Origin: Lycorma delicatula
Taxonomy: Eukaryota > Arthropoda > Insecta > Hemiptera > Fulgoridae
Assembly: GCF_047948215.1 (NCBI RefSeq)
Contig: NC_134455.1
Coordinates: forward strand, 301,152,147-301,216,146
Reading direction: 5' to 3'
DNA: 64,000 nucleotides
This document shows, in pieces, positions 47,641 through 59,045 of this stretch (positions within the stretch are counted from its first letter, which is position 1; the number at the start of each line of letters is the position of its first letter). The translations under genes were made by a program, and so were the position numbers. A model generated the notes under the pieces. That model was not told the DNA's origin and did no database searches. It saw nothing but the letters and a program-made list of their open reading frames with translations.

Positions 47641-48188
47641 AACTGGTTCGATATCAGACATGCGATAAACGTCTTTACTAAGCTTTATTGATGAGCCTAG
47701 CACCCTTCTATTTCTTTCCGTGAACTTATTATACTATTATTTTCTTTATCTATATATTTTATTTAATAATATAGTAGATTCTTTTTTGGTTTGTTTTTTC
47801 ACTAGACTATTGTGATCTTGAATTTTTGTGATCCCAGTTAATGCAAGTGTATTTATTTATGTAGACTTTTTCATGTATTTGTAGTTTATTTATTTATGTA
47901 CGTTTTATTGAGAGTGTTCGCTGGAAATCCCTCTACACGTGCTTTATATCATTTAATTTATTTGTGGTTCCTTAATCGGAACCAGTTGTAAATACACGGT
48001 CAATGAAAAAAAGAATATTCCAGAAAAATATTTGAACCTATTTTTTTCTACTATTATTTCTTTATTCAGTTTTCTCGTTCCCTCAAATAATTGTAGTTAT
48101 ATAATTATTAAATGACAAAACTATTTGAAATTATTTAATGTTTTTGCCATTATAAAAAACTGACAGAAACAACATTAATTAGAAAAAT

Positions 48189-48233
<45 letters not shown>

Positions 48234-49794
48234 CATCAGGATGTTTTAAAAGCTACGTGTAGATTAGAGTTTTAAAAGTTAGATTAGTTTTAAAAGCTAT
48301 GTGTGCCAATTAGATAATCAACTGTCACTAAAAAAAGGTCAATAAGATTATTTTTGATTATCCTATTATCTACGAACAAAACTAAAGTCAATATATTTTA
48401 TAGAATATCTAAAATAAATTATTAATTAAAATATCTGTAATAAACAAATAAATTTCCTTTACGTTAATAAAAAATAATAAGAATGTTAATAATTGAGTAC
48501 TTGCATTTAAAAATGAAATTTTCTTCGTCGGTCACTAGTCTTTATAATATTTCATCCACACTATGTTCCATTCAACCGTTAAGTGGGATTACAAAGTTGG
48601 CTGTAATACAACTTCCGTTTAGAACCTTGGCAGAAGTTTAAGACGCTGACCTAAGTTCCCCAGTGCATCCTTGATAAATATTTGATGGTTCAGCGAACAT
48701 AGCTACAAAATGATCGACTTGAAAATTTTATAACCGCTTAACAAAACTAAAAGTACTTTTAATTTACTTCATAACAGAATTTTATTTTTAATTTTAATTT
48801 CTAATTAATTTTATTTGTTTGTGTGTTACCGATATAACTATGTAATAACTATATTAATACTGCATTCCTTCTAATCTAAGGTAGTTTTGAATTAAATACT
48901 CACCCCAATATCAAAGTACTTTTGCAAATGAAAAAAAATTCAACATAAATGAAAATTATATATTGTAATTCTCTGAAATTTATTCCCTTACACTATTTAT
49001 CACTGTTCCACAGAAAAAGATAAGATTTTCTGCGTAGTGACAAAGATCAGAAAAATTCAGTGTACTAGAATTTAAAACATGCATTTATTGCAGGAAGAAA
49101 ACATTTAGTTGAATAATAAATAAACAGTGATGCAAATGTTACGAGATGAAAAAAAGAGAATAATGAGGACTTTTAGAACTTCTAGAATTTTATTGTTTAG
49201 GAAGTGAAATTACATAATAAGGTCAGAATGAAGCGAGCATTAAAAACGTTAACTAGAAGAAACAAGTAGAGATTTATAACAAAACTGAAAATATTTGTTA
49301 CTATCAAATCTAGACCTAAGAATTATAAGGAAATTCTTGAAAATATTTGTATTAACTATAGTACTTTATAGTAGTGAAACTAAAAATAAAAAAATATAAT
49401 CACTTCAAATGTAATATTTAAGGAACTTGTTGTAAAATGTTTTTGTTAAAGACATTTGAAATGAAGAGGTCATGAGAAGAATAGGAAAGAAGTGTATAGC
49501 AAGATCGTTCAAAAATACGAATTTGATTAATGGGTCATGTATTAATAATTCAAGATTTAGTAATTAAAGCATGTTTAATTAGATTTCACTGCTCAATTAA
49601 AACGTAACATTTTAGTACTACGCTTCAACATAACAAATTGCAATGGTTTATTGCTCCAAAAATTATTCTACTTCTAACAATTTTTGCCTTCTTAAAAATA
49701 AAAAAAGGAATGTTAAAATGGATTCTGCATTCATAGGAAAACTTTAGGCATTGTTTCAAACCCCTTACGGAATGAACTGAAAAGAAAGTAAGGT
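47641..49794. other. AT-rich tract, possible LINE 3' UTR then spacer
   Basis: 47690-48000 is T-rich and ends near TACACGGTCAATGAAAAAAA, which could be a LINE 3' UTR. A (AT)n microsatellite lies at 48195-48230. No gene is recognised in 48230-49794. Confidence 0.4.
48195..48230. repeat. (AT)18 microsatellite
   Basis: Perfect AT repeat. Confidence 0.95.
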
Positions 49795-50090
49795 GATTAA
49801 ATCCATTTTCCCTTTTCCATTATCATTTTTACCATATTACTCCCTTTTCCCATTTCCCCTTTCCCCCATTATCCCTTTCTATTTCGACTTCCTTCCCCAT
49901 TTCTCTACCCTTATTTCCCTATCCCATTCCTTTTTCCCCCTTTCAACTTTTCTTTTTTCTCTTTTTCCCATTCCATTTCCTTTTCCCGTTTTTATTTTTC
50001 CCCGTTTTCCCATTTTTTATTTTTTCCATTTTCCCCTTCTTCCCTTTTACTTTTTCCCTCTCCCTTTTTCACTGCCCTTAAATCGGTCCA
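49795..50090 (-). repeat. Polypyrimidine tract (~295 bp)
   Basis: On the plus strand nearly all bases are C or T, arranged as short CCCTTTTCC / CCATTTCC-type units, so the minus strand is a GGGAAAA-type purine tract. It gives a 111-codon frame rich in Phe, Pro and Leu that is a composition artefact. It lies inside the presumed Helitron whose 5' end is at 50412. Confidence 0.85.
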
Positions 50091-50412
50091 GTAGTTTTTT
50101 AGTCTACAGGAGGCACACATATCACTGAAATGAAACACTGAAATGGAAATCGGACACACTGAAAAGGAATAGTAAAATATTTAGTATAGCGTGTGTTGCT
50201 TTAACGTCCAACAGATAGCGCTGTTTTTAAAAAAAAAAAAACTGTTTTTACCTGTCACCGCTGTGACATCTTAGACATGTAAATATTAGGTATATAAAAA
50301 CACGCGCGTATTCGAATCCAACATTGTGTCAAAATTTCAAAGCAATCGGTGAAGAACTATTGGAGATTTAAAATTTTGAACAAACGAACATTTACATTTT
50401 TGTTTATATAGA
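50091..50412 (-). mobile_element. Helitron 5' terminal part, minus strand
   Basis: Read on the minus strand from 50412, it begins TCTATATAAACAAAAATGTA preceded by A, then GTTCGTTTGT, CACCGATTG and AAATTTTGACAC. The same succession of motifs begins the Helitron at 16879. The 3' end, hairpin and CTRR are not found with confidence; the polypyrimidine tract beyond 50090 is probably part of the same element. There are no coding traces. Confidence 0.65.
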
Positions 50413-50798
50413 TAAGTAAAACACTTAATTCTAAAGAAAATGTCACCTCACATCTTCAAATTTGTTTTTTCTAACCAAGTTATAATGGATATAGTTTTAA
50501 TGTGTTGACACTCAAATTCTAAAATTGAGAAAAATTATACTGAACTCGGAGCAAAATTTCATTTACTTCTATAACTTCTAAAGTAATAAAATTTTATTTA
50601 TTACTGATGAAACTGAAAACATCTTTCGCTATTTTTACAACCATCTTATGATATTTTTACAATTCGTTTTTATTACAGGACGAAATACGAAAATAAACTC
50701 CATCATCAATGACTGAAAAATTTATCCCTTGATTTTAGGTTATATTTTTTTTTTTGGAATTAGTAAAAGTGCCAGAAGAAGTACTTTATAAAATACGA

Positions 50799-50866
50799 TC
50801 TTCATGGTGGATTGGTAGCGTTTCGGACTTTCATACGGAGGTGCAGAGTTTGAATCCCGCTCAGAT
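50799..50866 (+). repeat. tRNA-like SINE head or tRNA pseudogene
   Basis: The sequence has RNA polymerase III boxes in the right spacing: A box TGGTGGATTGG (50805-50815) and B box GTTTGAATCCC (50848-50858). The cloverleaf is imperfect and there is no clean acceptor stem, so it is not a working tRNA. It is followed by an AT-rich tail with AAAAAAAAGTAATTTGAAAA, in keeping with a short SINE. It differs from the SINE at 55372-55675. Confidence 0.6.
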
Positions 50867-51437
50867 AAAATTACTGTAATAAAAAAAAGTAATTTGAAAA
50901 AAAACCAAGTCCATTTTAAAAGAATGGTTTATACCAAGAATATAAAAAACGAATTATGCTAAATTGTTAATAAAATATCTAAATTAATAGATATCCTTTC
51001 TATACTGTAATAAAGCAACTAGTAAAAGGAAATATAAAGATGCACGTAAAAAACATTACTAAAATGAACCTGTATTTATAAAATAGAACACATACTAAAC
51101 ATTCTATATTTAAAATTTTACGTACTTAATTGTACATAAGTCCATCGAATTCGATGGACTGTTTGCAATAACTTTAAAACGTTGCGGTTAGTAAAATAAT
51201 TAACATGTAGAAAAAAAAATTAAATTAAATTTTTAAAATGAAGCGTAATTTACTTTTACAGTAAAATTCGTTTTAGGAGTATAAAATTGTTTGGTTGATC
51301 TAACTAGACAAAAATTTTATATTTGAGCTAAGAACATAATATTCTTTCCCACGGGGGAGCGTAAATGAAATATGAGTAACAATTCAGGTTGACTTTCTGT
51401 AGCAGGCTACAACAATTTCCCTCGTAACTGTGTTTTG
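50867..51437. other. AT-rich spacer
   Basis: Nothing recognisable. Confidence 0.5.
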
Positions 51438-51625
51438 AAATTACACGGAGTGTCTCACGAAGAAACAAAGAAACTTTCAGAAGATTTTCTACTGGTAAAA
51501 ATAATGAAAAAAGTTCATATAAACTAGGTCTATAAACACTTATTTTTGAGTTACGTCTAAAGAAAGATTTCGCCCGGATTTCAGCTCCTCTAATAAAAAG
51601 AAGCCTCACTGCAGTTTTTGGGAAA
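51438..51625 (-). repeat. Inverted repeat unit, copy 1
   Basis: Read on the minus strand it matches 52112-52290 over about 185 bp with gaps: CCAAAAACTGCAGTG, GAGCTGAAATCCGGGC, GTTTATAGACC, TTTTTTCATTATTTT, GTAGAA, CTGAAA and TTCTTCGTGAGACA. It lies in a 106-codon minus frame (51648-51328) with no known domain. Confidence 0.75.
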
Positions 51626-52111
51626 CACATGATGTTCATCATTAACACGATTTAGTTGGCGTTCAACAGAAAACGAACATGATTGAAATGACCCTTCCGT
51701 TCGTAAATGCTGATGCACCGAAGAATTTTTAAAAACCTGCTTAAAAGAATGCTTTAAAAGGAATGTATATTAAGTATAAAAAGAATAAAACGATTTTCTG
51801 TCTTTATACTTAGATTTGCTTCAATAAAAAACCGATTTTTAAAGTTTTTATTTACCTTTTTCGATTTTATTTACACTAATTATGTCAAAATCAAATTCTC
51901 GACAAGTTTGTTACTAAATCTTTCAGATTTATTAGTTATTTAACAAAGCTGTTGTACTACGAACCTAAAAAACTTGTTTTCCGATATTAAACTTTGTGTT
52001 ATACGTCGGATATCTTAAAAACTACTTAAGTTCCATTCTAAACCTGTTTTATCCTATTTTCCAGCTCAAATTATATAAAAAACCACCAATGTTACTCCTT
52101 AGTTTGAGTCC

Positions 52112-52290
52112 CAAAAATTACAGTGGAGCTTCATTTTATTAAAAGAGCTGAAATACGGGCCAAACCTTTCGCTAGCTGTAACTCGAAAAAAAAACGTTCC
52201 CAAACTTATGTTTATAGAACCTTTTTCATTATTTTCAAAGTAGAACATGTCCTGAAATTTTCTTCGTGGGACATTCCTTATGTAAATAAT
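52112..52290 (+). repeat. Inverted repeat unit, copy 2
   Basis: Plus-strand partner of 51438-51625: CCCAAAAATTACAGTGGAGC, GAGCTGAAATACGGGCCAAA, GTTTATAGAACC, TTTTTCATTATTTTC, CTGAAATTTTCTTCGTGGGA. The two copies could be the arms of one foldback element of about 850 bp, or two independent insertions. The 61-codon frame 52123-52308 shares the peptide GAEIRAK / RAEIRAK with copy 1, a consequence of the repeat. Confidence 0.75.
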
Positions 52291-52309
52291 TTACGTTTTA
52301 AAAAATAAG

Positions 52310-53389
52310 TTTTTCAGATTTAATCAAATGAATAAATATCTGACTAAATTAATTAATTAAAGTATGTAAATTAATTAAAGTTTATCTGACTAAACTAATA
52401 GTTACCGAAATATTAATGATCCACAAAAATCGAAATGGCCGCAATGTTGTAATTTATTATTTTTTAAAAAATTTAATTGATTTATTAATTTTTTAAAAAG
52501 TAGCTTAGAAAAGTAGTTTTATTAGAATATCTGAAGCATGAGTTTTTGTTTAAAAAATATAAAATATCAGACAGTCGAAAAACAAGTAGTACAAAAAAAA
52601 ATACATTTATAAAAATGCATACAAAGATATGTTAGATGGAATAGTTTATGCAGTGTTTATATTATACAGCTGGTATGTTGATTTATTCCATCTACATCCT
52701 GAATGAACGTTTAGTCAATTAATTTTTCAACACTATTTCAATGAAAGTTAAAAATCAAATAAAAAAGAAAAAATGCAATTCTATACAAGGAACTAAGTAT
52801 GTCAAATTTTTAGTATAGAATTTTTAGTATATGTTCTATTTTATATTTGCAGTTACTTTTTAGTAATGTTTTTTAAGTGAATTTTTGTAATTGCTTTTAC
52901 TAGTTGTTTTATATTAGCTTAAAAAGGATATCTACGAATTTAGATATTCGATTAACAATTTATCATAATTAATTTTTTATACTATTATTATGAACCCATT
53001 CTTTTAAAATAGACTTGGTTTATTTTCTCAAATTACCTTAAGATGAGTATTTTTTTCTTATTTGTACAGTAAGATTTTTAACGCAATTGTTCTTATAATT
53101 TTTAGTTCTATTTTCATTATAACCAATGTAACTTCTGTTTTTCTTAAGAAATTAAAGAATTTTATTTATTTTTATTTTAATATAACAATATTGAAGAAAA
53201 ATCATTGTTTTGAGTTGATATCGTATTGAATATAATAATAATATTAATAATATGAATAAAGTCCGAAGCTAAGAGCTCGGTCAAATAAGTTATCGAAAAA
53301 GGTATAATAATTATATATATAATTATACTGCCGGTTACTTATTATTTATAATCGATTAATTTAATTAAGAAATACCATTACCATTAATA
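52310..53389. other. AT-rich spacer
   Basis: Nothing recognisable. Confidence 0.5.
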
Positions 53390-54080
53390 TTCACAGAATC
53401 TTATATATAAATATTAATTTTCTCCAAACACCTTATCAAAGAAAGCAAAGAAAATGGCTGCTTAATCCAAAGAAAAATACGATTTCTTTTGGATCTAATT
53501 TCAGGCAGTGCAAAACCAATTTTGGTTATATAACTAAGAAAATATCCTTTGAATATCTTATTTCCAAGGATAACATTCTGAAACTTCCGCCACATTAACT
53601 ACTACCACAAAAAACTACACTGGACATTATATAATTATTATGTCTTTTTTTTAAGGAAAAACACTGGACTTTATATAAATAATATGTTGTAATGAAAAGC
53701 ATGCTTAATAAACAACATTTTAGCATCAAACAAAATAATCAAGTCCATTACTACTTCTTCATTTCGTATCATACACTGACCACCGAATAGAAATATTTTA
53801 TTTTCAATAACTTTCTAGAATACGTAACGACAACGGTTTTTTTCTAAACTGAGAGGCATTCTATTAATTTTAGGCTAATGATATTCTATTAACGTCACTT
53901 TCTAAAGTTAAATGATTTTTTTATAATTCACCTTAGCAAAAATTTTGACCTCATCCGCAAACAAAAATATCTTAGAAGAAATAAAGGTGGTGATGACATT
54001 ATGTTAAGAATGAAAAGTAGAGGACCGAATAGACCATTAACCTATCCCGAAACGTATTTTACCTTGCATCATTCGCTAGT
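53390..54080 (-). pseudogene. Non-LTR reverse transcriptase remnant
   Basis: Minus-strand reading with many stops. Near 54040-53990: LGPLLFILNIM-type text, the palm entry (GPLLF). At about 53965-53925: IFLFADEVKIFAKVN, the catalytic FADD motif with its second Asp changed to Glu. 53860-53690: L-L-KNRCRYV-F, then EVVMDLIILFDAKMLFIKHA, which corresponds to the V-DLG--FD-KL-F--H block of LINE polymerases. 53595-53401: FALPEIRSKRNRIF and SLIRCLEKINIYI, the C-terminal end. The finger domain before 54080 is not readable. The clade is not determined; it differs from the Jockey and I-clade copies in this window. Confidence 0.72.
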
Positions 54081-55269
54081 AAGATCTATCTGGAAAATGC
54101 ATATGCAATCTGGAATTGTAATACTGGTTACACTAGCAATGCTGTTGAAGGTGTGCAGGGAAACTTTCTTGGATGTATGACTTAAAATTTCACTTTAATG
54201 ATATTTGACCGCCATCAGACCAAATGTTTGTTGGATCTTAATTTGTTTCTTGGTTCTTAAGATTCATCGAAACCAATTTGACCTTATTTTCATAAAAAAA
54301 ATTTATAATGGAAATTTTGGAGTTAATATGAACATTGATCTAAGAGTACCTACATATTATCTACGTTCAAATGGATGTTTTCATGAAAATAGACTCTGAT
54401 TATGCGCTTAAAAGTAGATGTATACGAGTACGCAATCAATATCCTGAGGAGTCGCTTGGCTTGTTTGAGCCTGAGAAGAATTTTTTTGGAACGGTAAGGC
54501 GTGAGGTCTGGCAGTAGACCTATTGATGAGAAAGCATTGATGAGAAACATGGGGCTGCAATAAGGAAACTTATACGCTGAGTCAGAAAGCTTCACGTTCA
54601 AATCCAAGATGCCGTTGTTAAAACCAGAAATTATACCAAGCACATCATTAAAGATAATGCCTAAACAGACACCTGCCGACGACGATGCAGCAATGGAAAG
54701 AGACCATCATATCATACCACAAGAGGATATACGCGCAGCTCACAGCCTTCTGAGATTATTTTCTTATTTTTTCAAGTTTTAAGGGCATCGACTGCTATAA
54801 TCATTAGCCCCTTCAACATAAAAAAGAAAAAAATAGAAAAATATCTTTCCTCCCCTGAAATGAACACAAGTGATATAGTCAGTAATTAGTCTTGTCAAGA
54901 AATCATCTAAAGATAGATTCGTCAGTGGTTATTGAAACCCCGTAGTAAAAGCCCTTGTTAAAATTGATTCTAATCATTTCTTACGAAATTTAGTCAAACT
55001 ATTAAATAAAATTTCAGTGTGATAAAAATTAAAACACACATAGAAAAATCTTTTAAACTCAAAATGAGGTTGTGTAAAGGGCCCTTGGCATTTAACATTA
55101 CGCAGAACACCTATAATAAAACATCGGAAACACATATCGAACTATCATGTTAATCAAAAATTAAAGATATATCTTTTATTATAAAATTCTTCTTGAAAAC
55201 CTACGATCTATCTTTTCTTTAATTCAATCGCCTTGGTTTCTCTTTCGGCCATCCTCTTTTGCTTCATTT
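54081..55269. other. Mixed repeat debris, no gene called
   Basis: A 97-codon minus frame (54643-54350) may belong to the RT remnant before it but shows no motif I can place. A short GC-balanced patch at 54655-54740 and an AAGGGCATCGACTGCTATAA block at 54780 look repeat-derived. Confidence 0.35.
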
Positions 55270-55356
55270 TATCATCTTTCTAAAGGCCTCAATGTCGAAA
55301 TCCATGGTATCTGAGGCCTCGGAGATGGAGTATTGAGGTCCTTTGCCGTAAGTCTC

Positions 55357-55371
55357 GGAGGATCTCCTGCT
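55357..55371. repeat. SINE target duplication, left
   Basis: GGAGGATCTCCTGCT, identical to 55676-55690. Both copies encode the same AGDPP peptide in the interrupted ORF1. Confidence 0.9.
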
Positions 55372-55675
55372 TTCTTTCGTTTCTTTTCCTTGTTTAGCCT
55401 CCGGTAATTACCTTTCAGATAATACTTAAGAGAATGAATGAGGATGATATGTATGAGTGTAAATGAAGTGTACTCTTGTACAGACTGTGTTCGACCATTC
55501 CTGAGATGTGTGGTTAATTTAAACCCAATCACCGAAGAACACCGTTATCCACAATCTAATATTCAAATCCGTGTAAAAATAATTGACTTTACTAGGACTT
55601 GAACGCTGGAACTCTCGACTTCCAGATCAGCTGATTTGGGAAGACGCGTTCACTACTAGACAAACCTGGTGGGTT
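55372..55675 (-). mobile_element. tRNA-derived SINE, full length, 304 bp
   Basis: Minus-orientation SINE. Its 5' head (from 55675) is tRNA-like: A-box region TCTAGTAGTGAACGCG and B box GTTCAAGTCC, spaced as in RNA polymerase III promoters. The body contains TGGGTTTAAATTAACCACAC and ATCTCAGGAATGGTCG, and the 3' end is A/G-rich (AAGGAAAAGAAACGAAAGAA). It is flanked by a 15-bp target duplication GGAGGATCTCCTGCT (55357-55371 and 55676-55690) and sits in LINE ORF1. It depends on a partner LINE for movement. Fragments of the same family lie at 16346-16376, 16455-16555 and 36174-36275. Confidence 0.88.
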
Positions 55676-55690
55676 GGAGGATCTCCTGCT
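55676..55690. repeat. SINE target duplication, right
   Basis: Identical partner of 55357-55371. Confidence 0.9.
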
Positions 55691-56303
55691 GCCGGCATCG
55701 GATGACACGTCTCCGTTGGCGCAGTCAGAAGTTCTGCACAGTCCACACTAGATGCACTCACCGCTAGAACATGTGAGGCGGCCGAGTGTCTCCCCCTCTC
55801 AGCTAACCGTAGACATGCAATGACTCCCTGTCTGTAAAGCTCATGTACAATTTCATCTTTAGTGCAGTTAAGTAAATCTCTGCTCACAATTACACCTTTA
55901 CAGGAATTCAGTGTCCCTTATGGTAAAACCTCAACGTCAGTAAGTTCCAACTTCTTTGCCTTCAACAATCGTGGCGACTGTATGCCGTTCACGGTCTCAA
56001 CAAATAATCCCGTCGCAGTTTTTCTTGTTTCTTTAACCGGTCCTGTTGCTTCCATGATGCCCCAAACTATCATGAAGGAATGATCTTAGAAAAATCACCT
56101 TCCTTTTTCTTAATTACTAGGTACTTAGAAATAGGTGTTCCGTTCCTGGGGCGATGCTTGGTTGGATACTTCTTTTCTAAAACTATTAACTCTTCTTTAT
56201 CGCTGAACTCAATACGTTTCCTCCTCTTCACTTCCGAAGAAAGAGATTCTCCAGGATGAGGGTTTTTACGTGGACCCTCTGCCACAGAAGTTGTAGTTTC
56301 CAT
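55690..56303 (-). pseudogene. LINE ORF1 (gag-like), N-terminal part
   Basis: Starts at a real ATG (56303): METTTSVAEGPRKNPHPGES. A basic region KRRKRIEFSDKEELI follows. After a stop and frameshift near 56070-56090 the reading continues with KETRKTATGLFVETVNGIQS, LLKAKKLELTDVEVLP, a stop, and then SCKGVIVSRDLLNCTKDEIV. The last block is the typical ORF1 motif (RGVI--DLL--EEEI) of Jockey/I-type elements, also seen as SRGVIFCRDLL in the other LINE. The Pro-rich end AAGDPP is where the SINE inserted. No zinc knuckle survives. The protein would coat element RNA. Confidence 0.75.
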
Positions 56304-56835
56304 GGTCCTATGTTTCGACAGTAAATATGTCGCAAGGTGCGGACGGAGAGACTGTTGAGCATGCCCGGATCACAGATTTTTCCCAGTCAGCCCCTCCAAC
56401 AATTATAACACGGGCCGGGGAGTCAGGTATTGCCTGACTCATGGGTGACCCATGGCTCGCACGTAACAGTAAGGCCTCCGATCCTCTTATCCATGAGACA
56501 ATCCCTGCCAAGGGCCGAAGTGGCCGATTTACACTGGACGGTGAAAGACTTCGGCACAGCAAGCTCACAGCAGCCCACCCTCAACCCGGCTCCAAAACCG
56601 AGAAAAGGAATGAGCACTCCCCTTTTGCACTCCGCTCAGCGTTGGTAAAAAGATCACGGTCATGCCTCTTGCCCCCGCAGCTAACAGCGAAACCGAGGCA
56701 TAACTGCAACCAGCTCGGGACCACCAAACCTCAACTCCACAACAAGATCCTGAGCAAGATCATTTCCCCCTTGACCGAGATAAGTGAAATTACCGAAGTA
56801 CCATGTCATTGCCCGTCCCGGACGTGTATGTAGAT

Positions 56836-58566
56836 GTTATTGCACGGACGTGGGGTTGGATTTATCGGGGCATTATTATTATTCGTTCAATTATTAATTT
56901 ATTTCTAACAAAGTTATTATCTCTAACTTCTACTTACGTTAGATACGCTAAGGTAATATAATCTATTTATCCCGTTTTTGGGGGAAATTATGACATTTTT
57001 TTAATTATTAAAAAAGTAAATTTTCCGCATTTGTTGGGTGTTACACTTTATTTAAATATTGATCTTTATATATATTTTGCATTTTAGTAAACCTTACCTT
57101 AGTGTGTTAGAACCAACTTGATAACTTACAGCATTATTGCATAATGATAACAAAATTTTAATTTTGGCGGCTATTTTGAAGAGAACCCGATGGCCAATAG
57201 CGGCCATTCGTGTACTTCTGTAATCGTCTAACGATGCTTAATCCGAATCCGAGACAAAAAGTGTTCACACACACATAGTGAATTCAATAACTATTTTCCA
57301 GTCATTGATTACAATAACCACTATATACGAGTATATTATATCATTACATATAATAAATTTAAAAAATTTAAATTTTTTTCAAAAACTGATTTTTCATAAA
57401 TATAATGTTAAAAGATAATATCAAAAAAATTGTTTAATGTTTATATGCATATTGAAATTGTTTGGTCTATGTATTTCGGTGAAGTGGTGGCATGTAAAAC
57501 TTCTGAATAGGAATTGCAGGTTTCACTTGCATTATTTATTTCTTTATAATAATCATCATTTCTCATGACTAGATTTTTAATGGCTATTTTAATTGTTTTT
57601 TAAATGAATTTCGAAGTAACAATTTTCAGTTTAATTTTCTTACAACCGTTAAAAAAGAAATAAAAAACTGTAGCACGTAAATCTAAAATAAACGAGATGA
57701 AGGTTTACGTTTTCACTTGAGCTTTGCTGTGGTAGTACCTTCGTCAAAAAAATCCGTGTGAGTTCATTGTACAACAATCGACGTACATAAACTAAGCGCG
57801 AACCAGAAACAAGCCGACTGGGTAATAATTATTTTTAGTCGCTCGTTTTCTTTGTTTAGAATTGTGTGTAGCATTAATTATAAAGTACTAATCAAAAAAC
57901 GTTATTTTATTTATTAATCTTTATAGACGAAATACATTGCAGTAATAATTAATATCCTAATTACTAGTTTCCCGTTGATGACGTTGAACTAAACTAATAC
58001 ACAAAACATTTTAAATCAGGTATGTTGCTTTATAATCTGTACACGACATATTTATTATTAACAAGAAACAGTAGTAATACACAATAATTTTTGAAATTTA
58101 AATTATTGTGTACATTATTCTTCTATACATGTTTACGTACATGTATAGTATGTTTTATTTATAGTAACATATGTTTTACTGTAGTAATTTTTTGGAGAAA
58201 ACTTAGCAATATGTTAAAACAGCATTGCTACCGTACCTCGCCAATACGTCAACGAATTACCATGGCTAATAATCCTAAAGCTGACTTGACCAACAAACGT
58301 ATTAATAGAGTATTAAAGGATTAATTAATTGAAGCCACTTTGAATATCGCTGTTTCCTAACATTTCAACACTTGGCTTTTATATAAACTATAGTGTATGT
58401 TTACACTTCTCTATTTCTTTTTAAATTAATGGGTTTATTCACTTAAACAAATGACCTTTACATTTAACAGACGTATTTCTACTCGATCATTTAAATAATT
58501 TTTAATATGAATTACACTTGTAAAATCAGTGTAGTATATATATATTGTGTTTTTATTTTAAGTGGC
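56836..58566. other. AT-rich tract without recognisable gene
   Basis: A 77-codon frame (58091-58324) has no known domain. Confidence 0.45.
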
Positions 58567-58578
58567 GGGGGGGGGGGG
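58567..58578. repeat. G12 homopolymer
   Basis: Twelve consecutive G at the 3' edge of a LINE fragment. Long G runs are rare in such AT-rich DNA. Confidence 0.95.
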
Positions 58579-58584
58579 TAGTTT

Positions 58585-59045
58585 CTTTGCGGAAAAGGCT
58601 TCGGCATTATCATCGCCCGGATGCGACACATTTTTTGCAATAAACAAACAGATATCACATTTTACTTATTGATCGGAACAATAAAACTTCCAACTGCTGC
58701 ACGGCAACTAGCATTAAGAGCCGATACACTACAGTAAATCAAATAACGGAGTATAAACAAACAGACGGCCTTAAGACCGATCTAAAATTTAAACCCGATC
58801 TAAATTTTCCTTATCGTTGCCCAGGATTCGTCGAATGTATCTGGGCAATTTATATTTAAGATGCAAGGCCGCGTAATTTATGTAATCTACAAAGATGTGG
58901 TTCGCAGTCTAGCGGCTGTTGCATTGTATGCGTTTTCTCCTGAAAAACCCGTGAGTATCTCTCGTATGTCCCAACCGCAGGGGGCAGAGGACCACTTCCT
59001 GTCAACGAACTTTTCTGCACGAGGAAATTCTGTGTTGAGTACTGT
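58585..59045 (-). pseudogene. I-clade LINE 3' fragment
   Basis: 5'-truncated LINE piece on the minus strand. At 59040-58920 it encodes PLRLGHTRDTHGFF and ANHIFVDY, the C-terminal finger region of I-type ORF2, like RLRLGHTRITHEYLM in the copy at 8420-9134. The DNA also matches (GGCAGAGGACCACTTCCT occurs in both, 58983 and 8594). The 3' UTR block at 58585-58611 (AAGGCTTCGGCATTATCATC) matches 8012-8041. The UTRs between differ, so the two copies belong to related but separate subfamilies. Confidence 0.75.

Larger units (their letters stand above)
55270..56835 (-). mobile_element. LINE 5' part: 5' UTR and ORF1, split by a SINE
   Basis: Minus-strand non-LTR element with a GC-rich 5' UTR (56304-56835), an ORF1 from ATG 56303, and the coding sequence resuming across a SINE insertion to about 55270. 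The rest of the element (ORF2) is not found further left, so it is truncated or rearranged. Compared with the I-clade LINE at 7930-13379 the ORF1 shares layout but little sequence, so it is a different family. Confidence 0.72.

Noticed and set aside
49793..50128. 111-codon plus-strand open frame rich in Phe, Pro, Leu
   Set aside because: It is the direct product of a C/T-only tract, with no domain and no codon structure.
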